A stretch of 48,779 nucleotides of DNA. Origin: Streptomyces sp. WM4235 (lineage in GTDB: Bacteria; Actinomycetota; Actinomycetes; Streptomycetales; Streptomycetaceae). Under the pieces are notes generated by a model. That model saw nothing but the letters and a program-made list of their open reading frames with translations, ran no database searches and had not been told where the DNA came from. Both the position numbers and the translations under genes were made by a program. The stretch is taken from NCBI RefSeq assembly GCF_001279725.1, contig NZ_LGDE01000429.1, positions 1 through 48,779 on the forward strand, in the 5' to 3' direction. Below, piece by piece: positions 1 to 8,850 of this stretch; position 1 is the stretch's first letter; the number at the start of each line of letters is the position of its first letter.

Positions 1-321
1 CTGCCGTGTGTCGCCGGGGGGGACGAGGGACAGGGGGGGGGCCCAACGGGGGAGGGGGAGGGCCCCGGTGTGGCGGGGCCGGTGGGGGGCGAGCCGTAAC
101 GTGGCGAGCAGGCTCTCCAGGTCGCGGTGATCGAGGGCGCGGTCGTACGGCGCGGGCTCGACCGGGGCGCCGAGCGGCGGCGTGAGCGGCAGGGTGGCCA
201 CCGGGGCGGCGACCGCCGGCGTGATCGCCGGGTCGGCCGCCGGGTCCGTGAGGGACCGTGGCGCGGTGAGCGAGTCCGGCGCCGAGAGGGACTGCGGCGC
301 GGTCAGGGAGGGTGTCGCCAT
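1..321 (-). CDS. 5' part of an unrecognised protein, cut by the window edge
   Basis: An open minus-strand frame of 107 codons runs from an ATG at 321 to the window edge. The ATG lies 2 bp after the stop of the EphF-like ligase gene, so translational coupling is likely; an AGGGG-like ribosome site sits within the end of that gene. The visible N-terminus is Pro/Ala/Ser/Thr-rich, with four degenerate copies of a S-L-T-A-P unit in the first 25 residues. It then becomes more ordered, with an acidic Leu-rich stretch (LDHRDLESLLATL) and a Pro-rich segment. No catalytic motif is visible and I do not recognise the family. The coding DNA near the edge has very long G/C runs (about 30-65), so a sequence error there is possible. 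Its position suggests a role in the same pathway as the DAHP synthase and the adenylating enzyme. Confidence 0.5.
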   Translation of the reverse strand, partial: MATPSLTAPQSLSAPDSLTAPRSLTDPAADPAITPAVAAPVATLPLTPPLGAPVEPAPYDRALDHRDLESLLATLRLAPHRPRHTGALPLPRWAPPLSLVPPGDTRQ

Positions 322-323
322 GC

Positions 324-1421
324 TCAGTACACCCCTTCGATGGCGGTCGGGCCGCCTTCGACGGTGAGCGGCTGGACATCGGCCAGGCCGTCCTGGGGGT
401 ACTTCGACGTCGGGGTGACGCGGAGCACGGAGTCACGCTCCAGGGTCCACGGCAGCAGCAGGTCACGGGAGACGAGGCTGATCCGGGCCTGGCCGCGCTC
501 GCCGTAGCCGACCTGGGTGTCGGTGTTGTCGGGGTCGACGACCGTCACGCGGCTGAACGGGTGGAAGGGCACGAAGACGCAGCGTTCCTCGTCGGGTTCG
601 CCGGTGCGGGGGCGCTGCGGGGCGATGCCCATCATGGTGTTGCCGTACAGGCCGACGACGGTGGCCTGCGGGAAGAGCTCCTCCTCGAAGACGCTGAGGG
701 TCTCGGGGCTGACGCTGGTGCCGGCCCAGATGATGCCGCGCACCTTGTCCTGGACGAGGTCGAGCAGTTTCTCGTCGGCGGCGATGGCCTCCAGGACCGG
801 CGGGGGGGCGAAGAGCACGGAGACGGGCTGGGTGGCCAGGATGTCCTGGGCCTGCGCCAGGATGTGCTTGACGTAGCGGCCCGCCTCCTCGGCGCGCCCC
901 TGCTTCACGCTGCTCTTGACCCAGCGCGGGTCGAAATCGATGTAGTGGCAGAAGGTGCCGCGCTGTTGGGCCAGCAGGCCGACGGAGCGTCCGACGATGT
1001 GCGGTCCGGTGGGGCCGATGTGCAGCCAGTGGCCGTCGCCCTCGCCGGGCATGCCGTGGTCGGCGAGGACCTCGCTGACCCACAGGACGCCGTTGCGGCG
1101 GGACCGGGATTCGACGATGCGCTTGGGGCGGCCGGTGGTGCCGCCGCTGTCGAACACCTGGAAGTCCCAGCCCTGCCGGCCGATTCCGGCCGGGACGAGC
1201 GCGTCGACGGGTATGTCCCGCCATTCCTCGCTGACGTCGGGGAAGAGGGCGAGGTCCTCCCAGGTCCTGATGTCCGTCAGCGGGTCGAAGTCCAGCGCCG
1301 CGGCGCGCTTCACCCAGTACGGGGAGCCGGTCGCGGGAGAGAAGTGCCATTGCATGGCGGCGCGGATGAACTCGTCCGGCGCGAGATCGGCGGTGAAGGG
1401 TTCGACGGTGTCGTCCAACAT
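324..1421 (-). CDS. EhpF/GriD-like adenylating enzyme (ANL superfamily)
   Basis: The 365-residue protein looks like the short, atypical ANL adenylating enzymes of the EhpF type (griseoluteic acid phenazine pathway) and GriD (grixazone). Those enzymes activate an aryl carboxylic acid with ATP so that a partner aldehyde dehydrogenase can reduce it. The phosphate-binding motif [11 protein letters not shown] is at residues 91-101, an AGTSVSPE segment at about 233, and YGNTMM, the usual adenine-side motif, at about 260. It is shorter than the 450-550 residues of full acyl-CoA ligases because the C-terminal lid domain is reduced, as in EhpF. The ATG has a GGAG site 8 bp upstream. It is 25 bp downstream of the DAHP synthase and in the same operon. 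The aldehyde dehydrogenase at 3748 on the other strand is its likely partner (inference). The substrate is unknown; no phenazine core genes are visible here. Confidence 0.8.
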   Translation of the reverse strand: MLDDTVEPFTADLAPDEFIRAAMQWHFSPATGSPYWVKRAAALDFDPLTDIRTWEDLALFPDVSEEWRDIPVDALVPAGIGRQGWDFQVFDSGGTTGRPKRIVESRSRRNGVLWVSEVLADHGMPGEGDGHWLHIGPTGPHIVGRSVGLLAQQRGTFCHYIDFDPRWVKSSVKQGRAEEAGRYVKHILAQAQDILATQPVSVLFAPPPVLEAIAADEKLLDLVQDKVRGIIWAGTSVSPETLSVFEEELFPQATVVGLYGNTMMGIAPQRPRTGEPDEERCVFVPFHPFSRVTVVDPDNTDTQVGYGERGQARISLVSRDLLLPWTLERDSVLRVTPTSKYPQDGLADVQPLTVEGGPTAIEGVY

Positions 1422-1446
1422 GTTCTTGTCTCCAGGAGGGGGCGGG

Positions 1447-2517
1447 TCAGACCGAGGCGAGGGAGTGCGCCCGCGTGGGCGCCATCGTCCGGCCGACGGC
1501 TTCCACGACGGGCGTGAGCCGGGTCATGACGTCGGCGAACTGTTCACCACTGAGCGCCTGGGCTCCGTCGCACATCGCGTTGCGCGCGTCCGTGTGCACG
1601 TCGATGATCAGGCCGTCGGCGCCGCAGGCCGCCGCGGCCAGGGACATCGGCGCGACCAGGTGGGGCTTTCCGGTGCTGTGGCTGGGGTCGACGATCACCG
1701 GCAGGTGCGTGAGCCGCTTCGCCTCGGCCACGGCGCTGAGATCCAGGGTGAACCGGGTGCTGCGGTCGTAGCTGCGGATGCCGCGCTCGCACAGGACGAC
1801 GTCGCCGTTGCCCACGTGCAGCAGGTACTCGGCCGCGAGCAGCCACTCCTCGATGGTGGCGGACATGCCGCGCTTGAGGAGGACGGGCCGACCGGAGGCG
1901 CCGGCCTCGCGGAGCAGCTCGAAGTTCTGCATGTTGCGGGTGCCGATCTGGAGCATGTCGCTCTCCTCGGCGACGAACTCGACGTCCTTCGGCGTGACCA
2001 CCTCGGTGACGACGGGGAGGCCGGTGCGCTTGCGCTGCTCCGCGAGGAGGGTCAGGCCCGCGAGTCCCAGCCCCTGGAAGCTGTAGGGGGAAGTACGCGG
2101 TTTGAACGCGCCGCCGCGCAGCATGACCGCGCCGCTTCCGACGACGGTGTCGACGGCCGCATTCATCTGCGTCACGTTTTCGACCGCGCACGGGCCGGCG
2201 ATGACGACGAATTCCGGCCCTCCGAAGACGGCACTCGTGAGGGCGCCCACCCGCACGTGGCTATTTTCCGGCCGGAAGACCCTGCTGGTCAGTCGCTGCA
2301 CGCCCGGGACCACGACGACGCGCTCCACGGCCGGCAGATTTTCGACAATAGAAATCAATTCGGAAGTTCCGGTTCCCTCACTGATGAGCATTGAGGAATC
2401 CATTACCGAACTCTCCATGGCGGACAATCCATGGGCGTGAAGCATTTCCTTCACGGATTCAATCTCTTCACGCGTGGCGTGCGGACGCAATACCACAATC
2501 ACGATGATGCCTTCCAT
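1447..2517 (-). CDS. 3-deoxy-7-phosphoheptulonate (DAHP) synthase, type I-beta
   Basis: This enzyme condenses phosphoenolpyruvate with erythrose 4-phosphate, the first committed step of the shikimate pathway. The 356-residue protein has a regulatory ferredoxin-like domain (about 1-75, beginning with the I-V-V-L-R-P strand and a helix) followed by the KDO8P/DAHP-synthase TIM barrel. Barrel motifs seen are [24 protein letters not shown] (PEP binding), [19 protein letters not shown] and the metal-site VDPSHSTG near the C-terminus. Most Streptomyces use a type II DAHP synthase for housekeeping, so a clustered type I-beta copy usually serves to boost chorismate supply for a pathway (established pattern). 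It heads the minus-strand operon and is transcribed divergently from the cyclase gene at 2917. No chorismate-using enzyme is visible in the window, so that part of the pathway probably lies to the left. Confidence 0.92.
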   Translation of the reverse strand: MEGIIVIVVLRPHATREEIESVKEMLHAHGLSAMESSVMDSSMLISEGTGTSELISIVENLPAVERVVVVPGVQRLTSRVFRPENSHVRVGALTSAVFGGPEFVVIAGPCAVENVTQMNAAVDTVVGSGAVMLRGGAFKPRTSPYSFQGLGLAGLTLLAEQRKRTGLPVVTEVVTPKDVEFVAEESDMLQIGTRNMQNFELLREAGASGRPVLLKRGMSATIEEWLLAAEYLLHVGNGDVVLCERGIRSYDRSTRFTLDLSAVAEAKRLTHLPVIVDPSHSTGKPHLVAPMSLAAAACGADGLIIDVHTDARNAMCDGAQALSGEQFADVMTRLTPVVEAVGRTMAPTRAHSLASV

Positions 2518-2916
2518 GGGATCAATCGCCGGGATTTCGCACTTCAGATTGCGGCGAGGCTAGCGCACAGATATTTGGGCGAGCAACCGCTAGAAATGGA
2601 GCCCGCTCCTCCGTAACTCGTTTCAGGACAGCGGGCGTTCATGGCCAGAAACGTTCGTAGACAACGGGGTTGGGGCCCACACAAATGGAAGCGTTAAATC
2701 CATAAAGAAGTGCCTGGCAGGCTGTAGTCCGACCCCTTCCACTGTGGTAGAAAGTCATGCCGCGGTGAAGGCGACAGCACACCCGGGACTTCTCCCTTTG
2801 GTCACTTAAGCGACATGGCTCACCGCCATTGCCTCGCCGACCGCTGTGCTAGCTTCCGCAATGTTCCCGCGAGAGCGGGAGCCGAGATGTACGCCGCTTG
2901 ATCAATGGAGTAGATC
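2518..2916. promoter_or_regulatory. Divergent intergenic region between DAHP synthase and cyclase operons
   Basis: This 399-bp stretch is clearly richer in A/T than its surroundings and should hold both divergent promoters. I see no convincing ORF. A small hairpin, TCCCGC-GAGA-GCGGGA, lies at 2865-2880, inside the presumed 5' leader of the cyclase gene, 36 bp before its GTG start. A weak promoter-like pair (TTGCCT at 2829, TAGCTT at 2850) has a 15-bp spacer, shorter than ideal. A 28-codon frame starting at 2815 is noted but not called. Confidence 0.5.
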
Positions 2917-3588
2917 GTGAAGATGATTGACATTAGCCAGGGCTGGCACGAGGGCATGCCCTCCTACGACGCCCCCTGGTACCCGAAATTCGGGATCCGT
3001 CGGGCCATGACCCCGGAGACGGACCCGGCCAAGGGTGGGCGGACATTCTCGGATCTGCAGATATTCCCGCACAACGGGACACACGTGGAGTCGGGGTACC
3101 ACTTCTTCGAGGACCGCGAGAAGATCGACGAGGTCCCCCTGGAGACCTTCGTCGGCCGCGCGTGCGTGGCCGATCTGTCGCACAAGCGGGATCTGGATCC
3201 GGTCACCGGCGAGGACCTGGAGGAGGCGCTGCGCGACGTGTGGCAGCCCGGCGACCGGCTGCTCATCCGCACCGACCACCCGAACCGCTACCTGGGCCGC
3301 GAGGACTACTGGGACAAGCCCCCGTACCTCACCCTGTCCTCGGCCGACTGGATGGTCGACAACGGCGCGACCCTCGTCGGGATGGACTGCATCACCGAGC
3401 GCCCCGACGACCGCAGCGGCCAGGTGCACCGCCGTCTGCTGGCCGCGGGCATCCCGATCCTGGAGAACATCCAGAGCCTCGACCAGATCACCAACCCGAT
3501 CGTCCAGTTGATGGCGCTTCCGATCAAGGTCGCCGGTGTGGAGGCCGCCCCGTCGCGTGCCGTGGTCTTCGACGGATGGCAGTTCTGA
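2917..3588 (+). CDS. Cyclase / kynurenine formamidase-like metal hydrolase
   Basis: This 223-residue protein belongs to the bacterial cyclase / kynurenine formamidase fold, a zinc- or manganese-dependent amide or lactone hydrolase family. The hallmark metal-binding motif H-N-G-T-H-V-E occurs at about residues 59-65, with the acidic residue as Glu instead of the usual Asp. The N-terminal D-I-S-Q-G-W strand and the late V-G-M-D segment are also typical. Length is normal for the family (about 210-260). The start is GTG at 2917 with GGAG 6 bp upstream; an ATG two codons later is possible. It is the first gene of the plus-strand operon. The family also includes enzymes that hydrolyse isatin or other cyclic amides, so a kynurenine role is not proven. 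Its position beside a DAHP synthase fits aromatic metabolism. Confidence 0.85.
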   Translation: MKMIDISQGWHEGMPSYDAPWYPKFGIRRAMTPETDPAKGGRTFSDLQIFPHNGTHVESGYHFFEDREKIDEVPLETFVGRACVADLSHKRDLDPVTGEDLEEALRDVWQPGDRLLIRTDHPNRYLGREDYWDKPPYLTLSSADWMVDNGATLVGMDCITERPDDRSGQVHRRLLAAGIPILENIQSLDQITNPIVQLMALPIKVAGVEAAPSRAVVFDGWQF

Positions 3589-3632
3589 GGCTCCCGAAGC
3601 CCCGAAACAGCCCGCGCGCACAGGGAGTTCGC

Positions 3633-3746
3633 ATGACCGGCGGGTCCACGGCCGCCGCCCCCACCGGGGCCGGGGCCGTGGGCTGCCCGCCACGGGCGAT
3701 CCGGACGGCCGGTCTCGCCCGGCCCGTACCCGAGGAGTTGGTCTGA
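3633..3746 (+). CDS. 37-residue mini-ORF (possible small peptide)
   Basis: A short frame of 37 codons fits exactly between the cyclase and the reductase genes. A good ribosome site (GGGAG, 5 bp before the ATG) precedes it, and its TGA ends 1 bp before the ATG of the next gene. The peptide is Gly/Ala/Pro-rich with a single Cys at position 18, two Arg-containing patches, and an acidic tail ending P-E-E-L-V. No known precursor-peptide family is recognised. It could be translated only to couple the downstream gene, could be a real peptide substrate for the ATP-grasp ligases in this operon (as in pheganomycin-type systems), or could be chance. Confidence 0.4.
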   Translation: MTGGSTAAAPTGAGAVGCPPRAIRTAGLARPVPEELV

Positions 3747-3747
3747 C

Positions 3748-5094
3748 ATGACGCTCGCCATACCCGTGCTCCGGGACGGACGGGAGCGGACCTCCCGGGA
3801 CACCCGCGTCCTGAACGGCGTCGACGGCGTCCCGCTCGCCACGGTCCACGAAGCGCCCGCCCTGGTGACGAGGTTGACCGTGAAGGCCATGCGCCAGGCG
3901 CCGCGCATGGCACCGGACGAACGCCTGGCGGTGCTCGCCAAGGCCGGGGCCCTCTTCGGCTCGGCCACGCTGGGCGGTGTGACGCCCGAGGAGTACTGCC
4001 GGGTCCAGGCGCTGGCCTCCGGTGTTCCCGTCGACGTGGCCCGGCGGACGCTCGGCCGCATCGGCGACGACTGCGCGCGGCTCGGCGAGGTCGTCGACCG
4101 GCAGGCGCCGGTCGGAGCCGGTGCCACCGCCCGGTGGGTCCGCCGCGGCTCCGTCTTCGGCGTCGTGGCCCCCAGCAACCACCCGGCCACGCACGGCGCG
4201 TGGCTCCAGGCCATCGCCATGGGCTACAAGGTCCTGGTGCGCCCCGGGGCGCGCGACCCGTTCACCCCGCTGCGGCTGGTGCGGGCGCTGCTGGAGGCCG
4301 GTCTGGAACCGGGTTGGATCAGTCTGCTGCCCGGTCCCCACGCCGCCGCCGACACCCTGGTGGAGACCGCCGACCTGTCGCTGGTCTACGGCAGCGAGTC
4401 CACCGTGGCCCGGCTGCGCGGCAACGACCGGGTACTGGTCCGCGGCCCCGGCCGCAGCAAGATCCTCGTGGACGGTCCGCTCGACGAGGCGACCCTGGAC
4501 CACCTGGTGGCCGAGATCTCGGCGGACGGCGGCGTGCGCTGCACGAACACCACCGCCGTCCTCACCTCGGGCGATCACCGGGCACTGGCCGAGGCCCTCG
4601 CGGAGCGCCTTGCCGGACTCCCGGCCCACCCCGTCACCGACGACCGGGCGGTCCTGCCCGTACGACCGCGGCGGGAGGGGGAAGGCCTGCGGGCGGCCCT
4701 CGACCTGGCCGCGGCGGGCGCGCCGGACCTGGTCGCGCGCCACCACGAGGACGGTCCGCTGCCGCTCGTCGCCGCGGACGCGGTGGCGCTGCGTCCCGCC
4801 GTGATGTGCGTGGACCGCTCCGACCATCCGGGGTTGGCGACCGAACTCCCCTTCCCCTGCGTGTGGGTGGCCCCTTGGCGGCGCTCGGAGGGGGTGGGCC
4901 CGCTGGACGACTCGCTGGCCCTGACCCTGCTCACCGACGACTCCGCGCTCGTCGCCGAGGCCCTGGAGTCCCCCGGTGTCCGCACCGTGCTGCACGGCAG
5001 GGTCCCCGGCTGGTGGAAGGACCCGTTCCTGCCGCACGACGGTTATCTGGGGCAGTTCCTCAAAGAGGCTCGCGGTTTCGCCGCGCCGTCCTGA
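3748..5094 (+). CDS. Aldehyde-dehydrogenase-family acyl reductase (EhpG/GriC-like)
   Basis: The 448-residue protein has the aldehyde dehydrogenase fold. A Rossmann cofactor region contains V-V-A-P-S-N-H-P (about 139-146), where ALDHs usually have P-W-N, followed by K-V-L-V-R-P (161-166). The catalytic Cys is C265 in G-G-V-R-C-T-N. The general-base Glu motif of true aldehyde oxidisers is not obvious, which fits an acyl-adenylate or thioester reductase. In grixazone (GriC with GriD) and griseoluteic acid (EhpG with EhpF) pathways, such a protein pairs with a short ANL enzyme to reduce an aryl acid to the aldehyde. The EhpF-like partner here is at 324-1421. The ATG at 3748 has AGGAG 10 bp upstream, within the mini-ORF. 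Confidence 0.8.
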   Translation: MTLAIPVLRDGRERTSRDTRVLNGVDGVPLATVHEAPALVTRLTVKAMRQAPRMAPDERLAVLAKAGALFGSATLGGVTPEEYCRVQALASGVPVDVARRTLGRIGDDCARLGEVVDRQAPVGAGATARWVRRGSVFGVVAPSNHPATHGAWLQAIAMGYKVLVRPGARDPFTPLRLVRALLEAGLEPGWISLLPGPHAAADTLVETADLSLVYGSESTVARLRGNDRVLVRGPGRSKILVDGPLDEATLDHLVAEISADGGVRCTNTTAVLTSGDHRALAEALAERLAGLPAHPVTDDRAVLPVRPRREGEGLRAALDLAAAGAPDLVARHHEDGPLPLVAADAVALRPAVMCVDRSDHPGLATELPFPCVWVAPWRRSEGVGPLDDSLALTLLTDDSALVAEALESPGVRTVLHGRVPGWWKDPFLPHDGYLGQFLKEARGFAAPS

Positions 5095-5155
5095 CACCCG
5101 CGGGCCCGCGCCCGGCCTTCCCCACGGCAATTCCGAACGTTCTGAGGTGACCGAC

Positions 5156-6256
5156 ATGTTTGCTGCCTGCCCTGACATCCCGATCGTGGTGCTTCCCGCG
5201 AACAACCTGGTGCGGGCCGCCGCCCGACCCGCCGAGCGGGTCGAGACGGCCCTGACCGCCGCGATCGAGCAGCTGACGCACCTGCACGCCGCACTGCTCG
5301 ACCCGCAGGGGGCGAGCCCGGCCGCGACGGCGGCCATGGACGCGGCGGTGGAGGGGGTGGGCCGGCTCGCCGCCGAGGCCCGCGTCGCCCCCATGGACGC
5401 CGCGGCGCTGACGCCGATCGTCCCCAACCACGAGTACTTCGGGGTCAGGACGGCGCCGATCGACGACGCCCGCCTCGTCTCCGAGGTGACGACGATCGTC
5501 GCTCGGGCGCTCACCGACCTGCGCGTGGCCCGGCTCGACCTCAACGACCAGGCCGCCGTGGTCCTGTCGATGGTCCGGATCCTGCGCGGTCTGCTCGCGG
5601 CCGACGGCTCCCCCGCCGCGCCGTCTCCGACCGGCGAGGACGCGGCGGAGGTCGACGCCCCGTACTCCGTGGGCTCGGACGAGCTGACCCGATGGGTCAT
5701 CACCCACCACTTCTACTTCGTCCTGAACCTCGCGGCGGCCGACGCCGTCTCGCGGGCGATCACCGCCCTGAAGGCGCTGGACCGCGACACGGCGCTCGCC
5801 GCCGTGGAGGAGGCCATCGTCCTCGTGCGCGGTTTCACCGCGGCGATGCTGCACTCCGGGGACATGTCGGCGGCCTGCTACGGCGCCGTGGTCCGGCCCA
5901 CCATGGCCGCGCCCGCCTGCCCGGTCGCGCTCACCGGCCGTACCCAGCCCGAACACAAGGCCTTCCGCAAGGCCATGCGGAACCTGATCAAGGTGTCCGC
6001 GGAGCCGTTCGCGAAGCTGGCCGCGGCCGATCCGGAACTGGCCGCCGCGCGCGACGCGTTGCTGGAGGCCGACCTCCAGGACATCGAGAAGCACGTCATC
6101 ATCACCGCCAAGCTCGTCGGCGACGACCGCTCGATCGTGCAGGGCGAGGACTCCGAGAGCGCCATCGCCGTACTGCGCACGATGCGGCACGCCCGCGCGG
6201 AGTCGTACCGCGACCTGATGCGGTTCGGCGACACGGTCACCCTCATCGGGGGCTGA
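5156..6256 (+). CDS. Unrecognised alpha-helical protein
   Basis: This 366-residue protein is not recognised with confidence. It is predicted largely helical, Ala/Leu-rich and soluble, with no signal peptide or membrane segment. Conserved-looking features are a His-rich segment (VITHHFYFVLN, about 182-192), the stretch MLHSGDMSAACYGAVVRP (about 231-248), and EKHVIITAKLVGDD near residue 310. The ATG at 5156 is chosen because it follows GAGGTG and removes overlap with the reductase gene. It lies between the reductase and the first ATP-grasp ligase in one operon, so it probably catalyses a step of the pathway. By eye, the layout (helices, an R-P motif, dispersed His) is faintly like heme enzymes of the TDO/PrnB superfamily. 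That is only a suggestion, to be tested by structure prediction. Confidence 0.85.
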   Translation: MFAACPDIPIVVLPANNLVRAAARPAERVETALTAAIEQLTHLHAALLDPQGASPAATAAMDAAVEGVGRLAAEARVAPMDAAALTPIVPNHEYFGVRTAPIDDARLVSEVTTIVARALTDLRVARLDLNDQAAVVLSMVRILRGLLAADGSPAAPSPTGEDAAEVDAPYSVGSDELTRWVITHHFYFVLNLAAADAVSRAITALKALDRDTALAAVEEAIVLVRGFTAAMLHSGDMSAACYGAVVRPTMAAPACPVALTGRTQPEHKAFRKAMRNLIKVSAEPFAKLAAADPELAAARDALLEADLQDIEKHVIITAKLVGDDRSIVQGEDSESAIAVLRTMRHARAESYRDLMRFGDTVTLIGG

Positions 6257-6298
6257 CGCATGGTTCCCACGACACCGCTCCCCCTGGAAGGTTCCGAG

Positions 6299-7498
6299 AT
6301 GGCTCCGCGCATCGCCCTGCTGGGCGGCCGACCGAGTGTGTTGAAGTCCGCGTCCGACCTCGGTTGCGAGGTGGTGCTGATCCAGACCCCGGGCGTGTAC
6401 GACCCGGAGGCCGCCGCCGCGTACTGCGTACAGGTCGTCGACACCCCGCTCGTCGACCAGGAGGCGGCGGTCGCCGCCGGTCGCGAGGTGTTCGCCGAGC
6501 AGCCGGTGGTGCGGTTCTTCTCGCCCGCCGAGCTGGGCCTGGTCGCCGCCGCCCGGTTGAACGAGGAGTTCGGTCTCGGCGGCAACTCGGTGGAGACCGT
6601 CCGGCTGCTCAAGGACAAGGCCGCCATGCGCGAGCGGCTGGCCGAGGTGGGTCTCTCCCCCGTCCGCTTCCGCGTCGTGGAGAGCGAGGCGGAGCTGTTG
6701 GAGTTCGTCACCGAACTCGCGGGCCCGGTGATGATCAAGCCGCTGGACTACGGCGGCAGCCGCGACGTCCACCGGGTCGACGGGCCCGACCGGGTCCCGG
6801 AGATCTGGCGGAAGGTCGAGGCGGTCGGGCGCAGCCGCATGCTGGCCGAGGAGTTCCTGTCCGGTCACGAGGTCAGCGTCGAGGGCTTCTCGCAGGACGG
6901 CGTCCACACGGTCGTCGCGGTGACGGACAAGCTGCTGGGCGAGGGCGGATCCGGCTTCATCGAGGCGGGCCACTCCGTCCCGGCCCGGGTGGACGAGGCG
7001 ACCCGGGCGGGGATCGTGGACCTGACGGGGCGGCTGCTCGACGCGGTCGGCCTGGTCGAAGGGCCCTCGCACACCGAGATCATGATCACCGGCGCGGGTC
7101 TGCGGATCATCGAGTCGCACAACCGGGCGGGCGGCGACAACATCCCCGAACTGGTGCGCCTCGCCTACGGCGTGGACCTGGTCCGGGCCGCGGTGGCGGT
7201 GCCGCTCGGCCTGGAGGCGTGGGAGCCCGAGGTCCCCGAGGCCACCGCGGGCGCGGCGATCAGGTTCCTGATCGCCGAGCCGGGCATCGTGACCGACGTC
7301 GAGGTGCCGACCGAGGTGGAGGAGGGCGTCACCCTCGCCGTCCAGGCCGTGCCCGGCACCGTGGTGCCCCCGCTCACCTGGTCCGTGGACCGGGTCTGCG
7401 GCCATGTGATCGCCGTCGGCGCCGATGCCGCCGAGGCCGTCGCCCGCTGCGAGAAGACGGTCGCCGCCATCGAGATCAGGACCAGGCCGGTCGGCTGA
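6299..7498 (+). CDS. ATP-grasp ligase 1
   Basis: This is a carboxylate-amine (or thiol) ligase of the ATP-grasp superfamily, 399 residues. An N-terminal pre-ATP-grasp domain begins with I-A-L-L-G-G. The central ATP-binding domain has V-M-I-K-P-L-D-Y-G-G-S-R at 144-155. The metal-binding part, H-T-E-I-M-I followed by I-I-E-S-H-N-R-A-G-G-D, lies at about 260-285. Such enzymes form an acyl phosphate and then an amide bond, and resemble BacD-type L-amino acid ligases and carnosine-synthase-like proteins. I chose the ATG at 6299 because GGAAGG lies 7 bp before it; an upstream ATG at 6260 lacks a ribosome site. It is followed 42 bp later by a second ATP-grasp gene, suggesting two successive amide bonds. 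Substrates cannot be deduced. Confidence 0.88.
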   Translation: MAPRIALLGGRPSVLKSASDLGCEVVLIQTPGVYDPEAAAAYCVQVVDTPLVDQEAAVAAGREVFAEQPVVRFFSPAELGLVAAARLNEEFGLGGNSVETVRLLKDKAAMRERLAEVGLSPVRFRVVESEAELLEFVTELAGPVMIKPLDYGGSRDVHRVDGPDRVPEIWRKVEAVGRSRMLAEEFLSGHEVSVEGFSQDGVHTVVAVTDKLLGEGGSGFIEAGHSVPARVDEATRAGIVDLTGRLLDAVGLVEGPSHTEIMITGAGLRIIESHNRAGGDNIPELVRLAYGVDLVRAAVAVPLGLEAWEPEVPEATAGAAIRFLIAEPGIVTDVEVPTEVEEGVTLAVQAVPGTVVPPLTWSVDRVCGHVIAVGADAAEAVARCEKTVAAIEIRTRPVG

Positions 7499-7540
7499 CG
7501 CGGCTCCGTCACACGTCCACATCCACAGCTGAGGTAAGTA

Positions 7541-8797
7541 ATGAGTGGTGACACCGTTCCCCGTACGGTCGTGATCGTCGACGCGTACGCGAGCGCACGC
7601 TGCCTGGCGCCGCTGTTCCGGGCCCGGGGCTACGCCTGCGTCCACGTGCAGAGCACCCCCACGATTCCGCCCGCGTACGAACGGAGCTTCCGGCCGGAGG
7701 ACTTCGTCGTCAACATCGTCCACGACGGGAACGTCTCCCGGACGGCCGCGGCCATCGCCGCGCACGCCCCCAAGGGGCTGGTGCCCGGCGTGGAGCGGGC
7801 GGTCGTCCTCGCCGACCGGCTGAGCGAGGAACTCGGCCTGCCGGGCAACGGGACCGCGCTGAGCGCGGCCCGCCGCGACAAGTACCGCATGATCGAGACG
7901 GTCAGGGAGGCCGGAGTCCCCGGCACCGACCAGGTGCTGGCCGCCGACCTGGACACCCTGCTGCGGTGGTACGAGAAGGCCGACGGCCGTGTGGTGCTCA
8001 AGCCGGTGAGCAGCGCGGGCAGCGACGGCGTCCACTTCTGCGACACCGTCGAGGAGGTGCGGGCCGCGTTCGAGGCCCTCCTCGGCAGCACGAGCGCGCT
8101 GGACCAGGACAATCACGCGGTGCTGGCGCAGGAGTACCTCGTCGGCAGCGAGTACATAGTGAACACGGTGAGCCTGGACGGCCGGCACTACGTCAGCGAC
8201 ATCTGGAAGATGCACCACCTCAGCGCGAACGGCGTGCGGGACCTGCCCGCCGGCGCCGAGCTGATGACACGTCACGGCGTGGAGCAGGAGCAGCTGGTGG
8301 AGCACACGCTGCTGGTCCTCGACGCGCTGGGCATCCGCAACGGCCCGGCGCACACCGAGCTGAAGCTGACGCCCCGGGGCCCGCGGCTGGTGGAGACGGG
8401 CACCCGCGTCTGCGGGGCCGATGTGCACGTACCGGTCGAGGCGGCCATCGGCGAGAGCCAGTTGGACTGGACCGTCGACGCGTGCATCGATCCCGAGCGG
8501 TTCGCGCAGCGGTGGGAGAGCGGCTACGAGCTGAACCGGCACGCCCGGGTCGTCAACATGGTCTCGCCGGCCGAGGGCGAGCTCGTCGGGTACCCCAGAA
8601 TGGCCGAACTGCGGGCGCTGGAGAGCTTCCACGACGTGCTGTTCCGCGTCACCCCCGGCAACCCCGTCTTCCGGTCCGTCGACGACTGGACGTTCCCGCT
8701 GCGGGTGTACCTGCTGCACGAGACCGCGAGCACCGTGGCCCGTGACGCGCTGACCACGCGGTACATGGACGGGGACGGCTTCTACGACATCACCTGA
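7541..8797 (+). CDS. ATP-grasp ligase 2
   Basis: A second ATP-grasp amide ligase of 418 residues, in the same family as its upstream neighbour but only distantly similar to it. The ATP-binding segment VVLKPVSSAGSDGVHF is at about 151-166. The metal-binding block H-T-E-L-K-L ... L-V-E-T-G-T-R-V-C-G-A-D lies at about 272-295; here the usual Asn is replaced by Thr-Arg, as in several L-amino acid ligases. The start is ATG 7541, after GAGGTAAG. Its N-terminal domain begins with a strand (V-V-I-V-D-A-Y) typical of dipeptide-forming ATP-grasp enzymes. Together with the preceding gene it probably joins an amino acid to the pathway's acid intermediate (inference). Confidence 0.88.
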   Translation: MSGDTVPRTVVIVDAYASARCLAPLFRARGYACVHVQSTPTIPPAYERSFRPEDFVVNIVHDGNVSRTAAAIAAHAPKGLVPGVERAVVLADRLSEELGLPGNGTALSAARRDKYRMIETVREAGVPGTDQVLAADLDTLLRWYEKADGRVVLKPVSSAGSDGVHFCDTVEEVRAAFEALLGSTSALDQDNHAVLAQEYLVGSEYIVNTVSLDGRHYVSDIWKMHHLSANGVRDLPAGAELMTRHGVEQEQLVEHTLLVLDALGIRNGPAHTELKLTPRGPRLVETGTRVCGADVHVPVEAAIGESQLDWTVDACIDPERFAQRWESGYELNRHARVVNMVSPAEGELVGYPRMAELRALESFHDVLFRVTPGNPVFRSVDDWTFPLRVYLLHETASTVARDALTTRYMDGDGFYDIT

Positions 8798-8850
8798 GAC
8801 GTCTTGGCCGGCGGTCCCCTCCCGCCACCGCACCCCACTTTTGGAGATCC

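Noticed and set aside
2815..2901. 28-codon frame beginning M-A-H-R-H-C-L in the cyclase leader
   Set aside because: The start resembles actinobacterial cysteine leader peptides superficially, but no ribosome site precedes it, the rest does not fit, and the downstream genes are not sulfur metabolism.
324..5094. Phenazine biosynthesis cluster
   Set aside because: EhpF/EhpG-like genes are present, but no phzB, C-G type core genes can be seen in the window; similar reductase pairs serve non-phenazine acids (grixazone).
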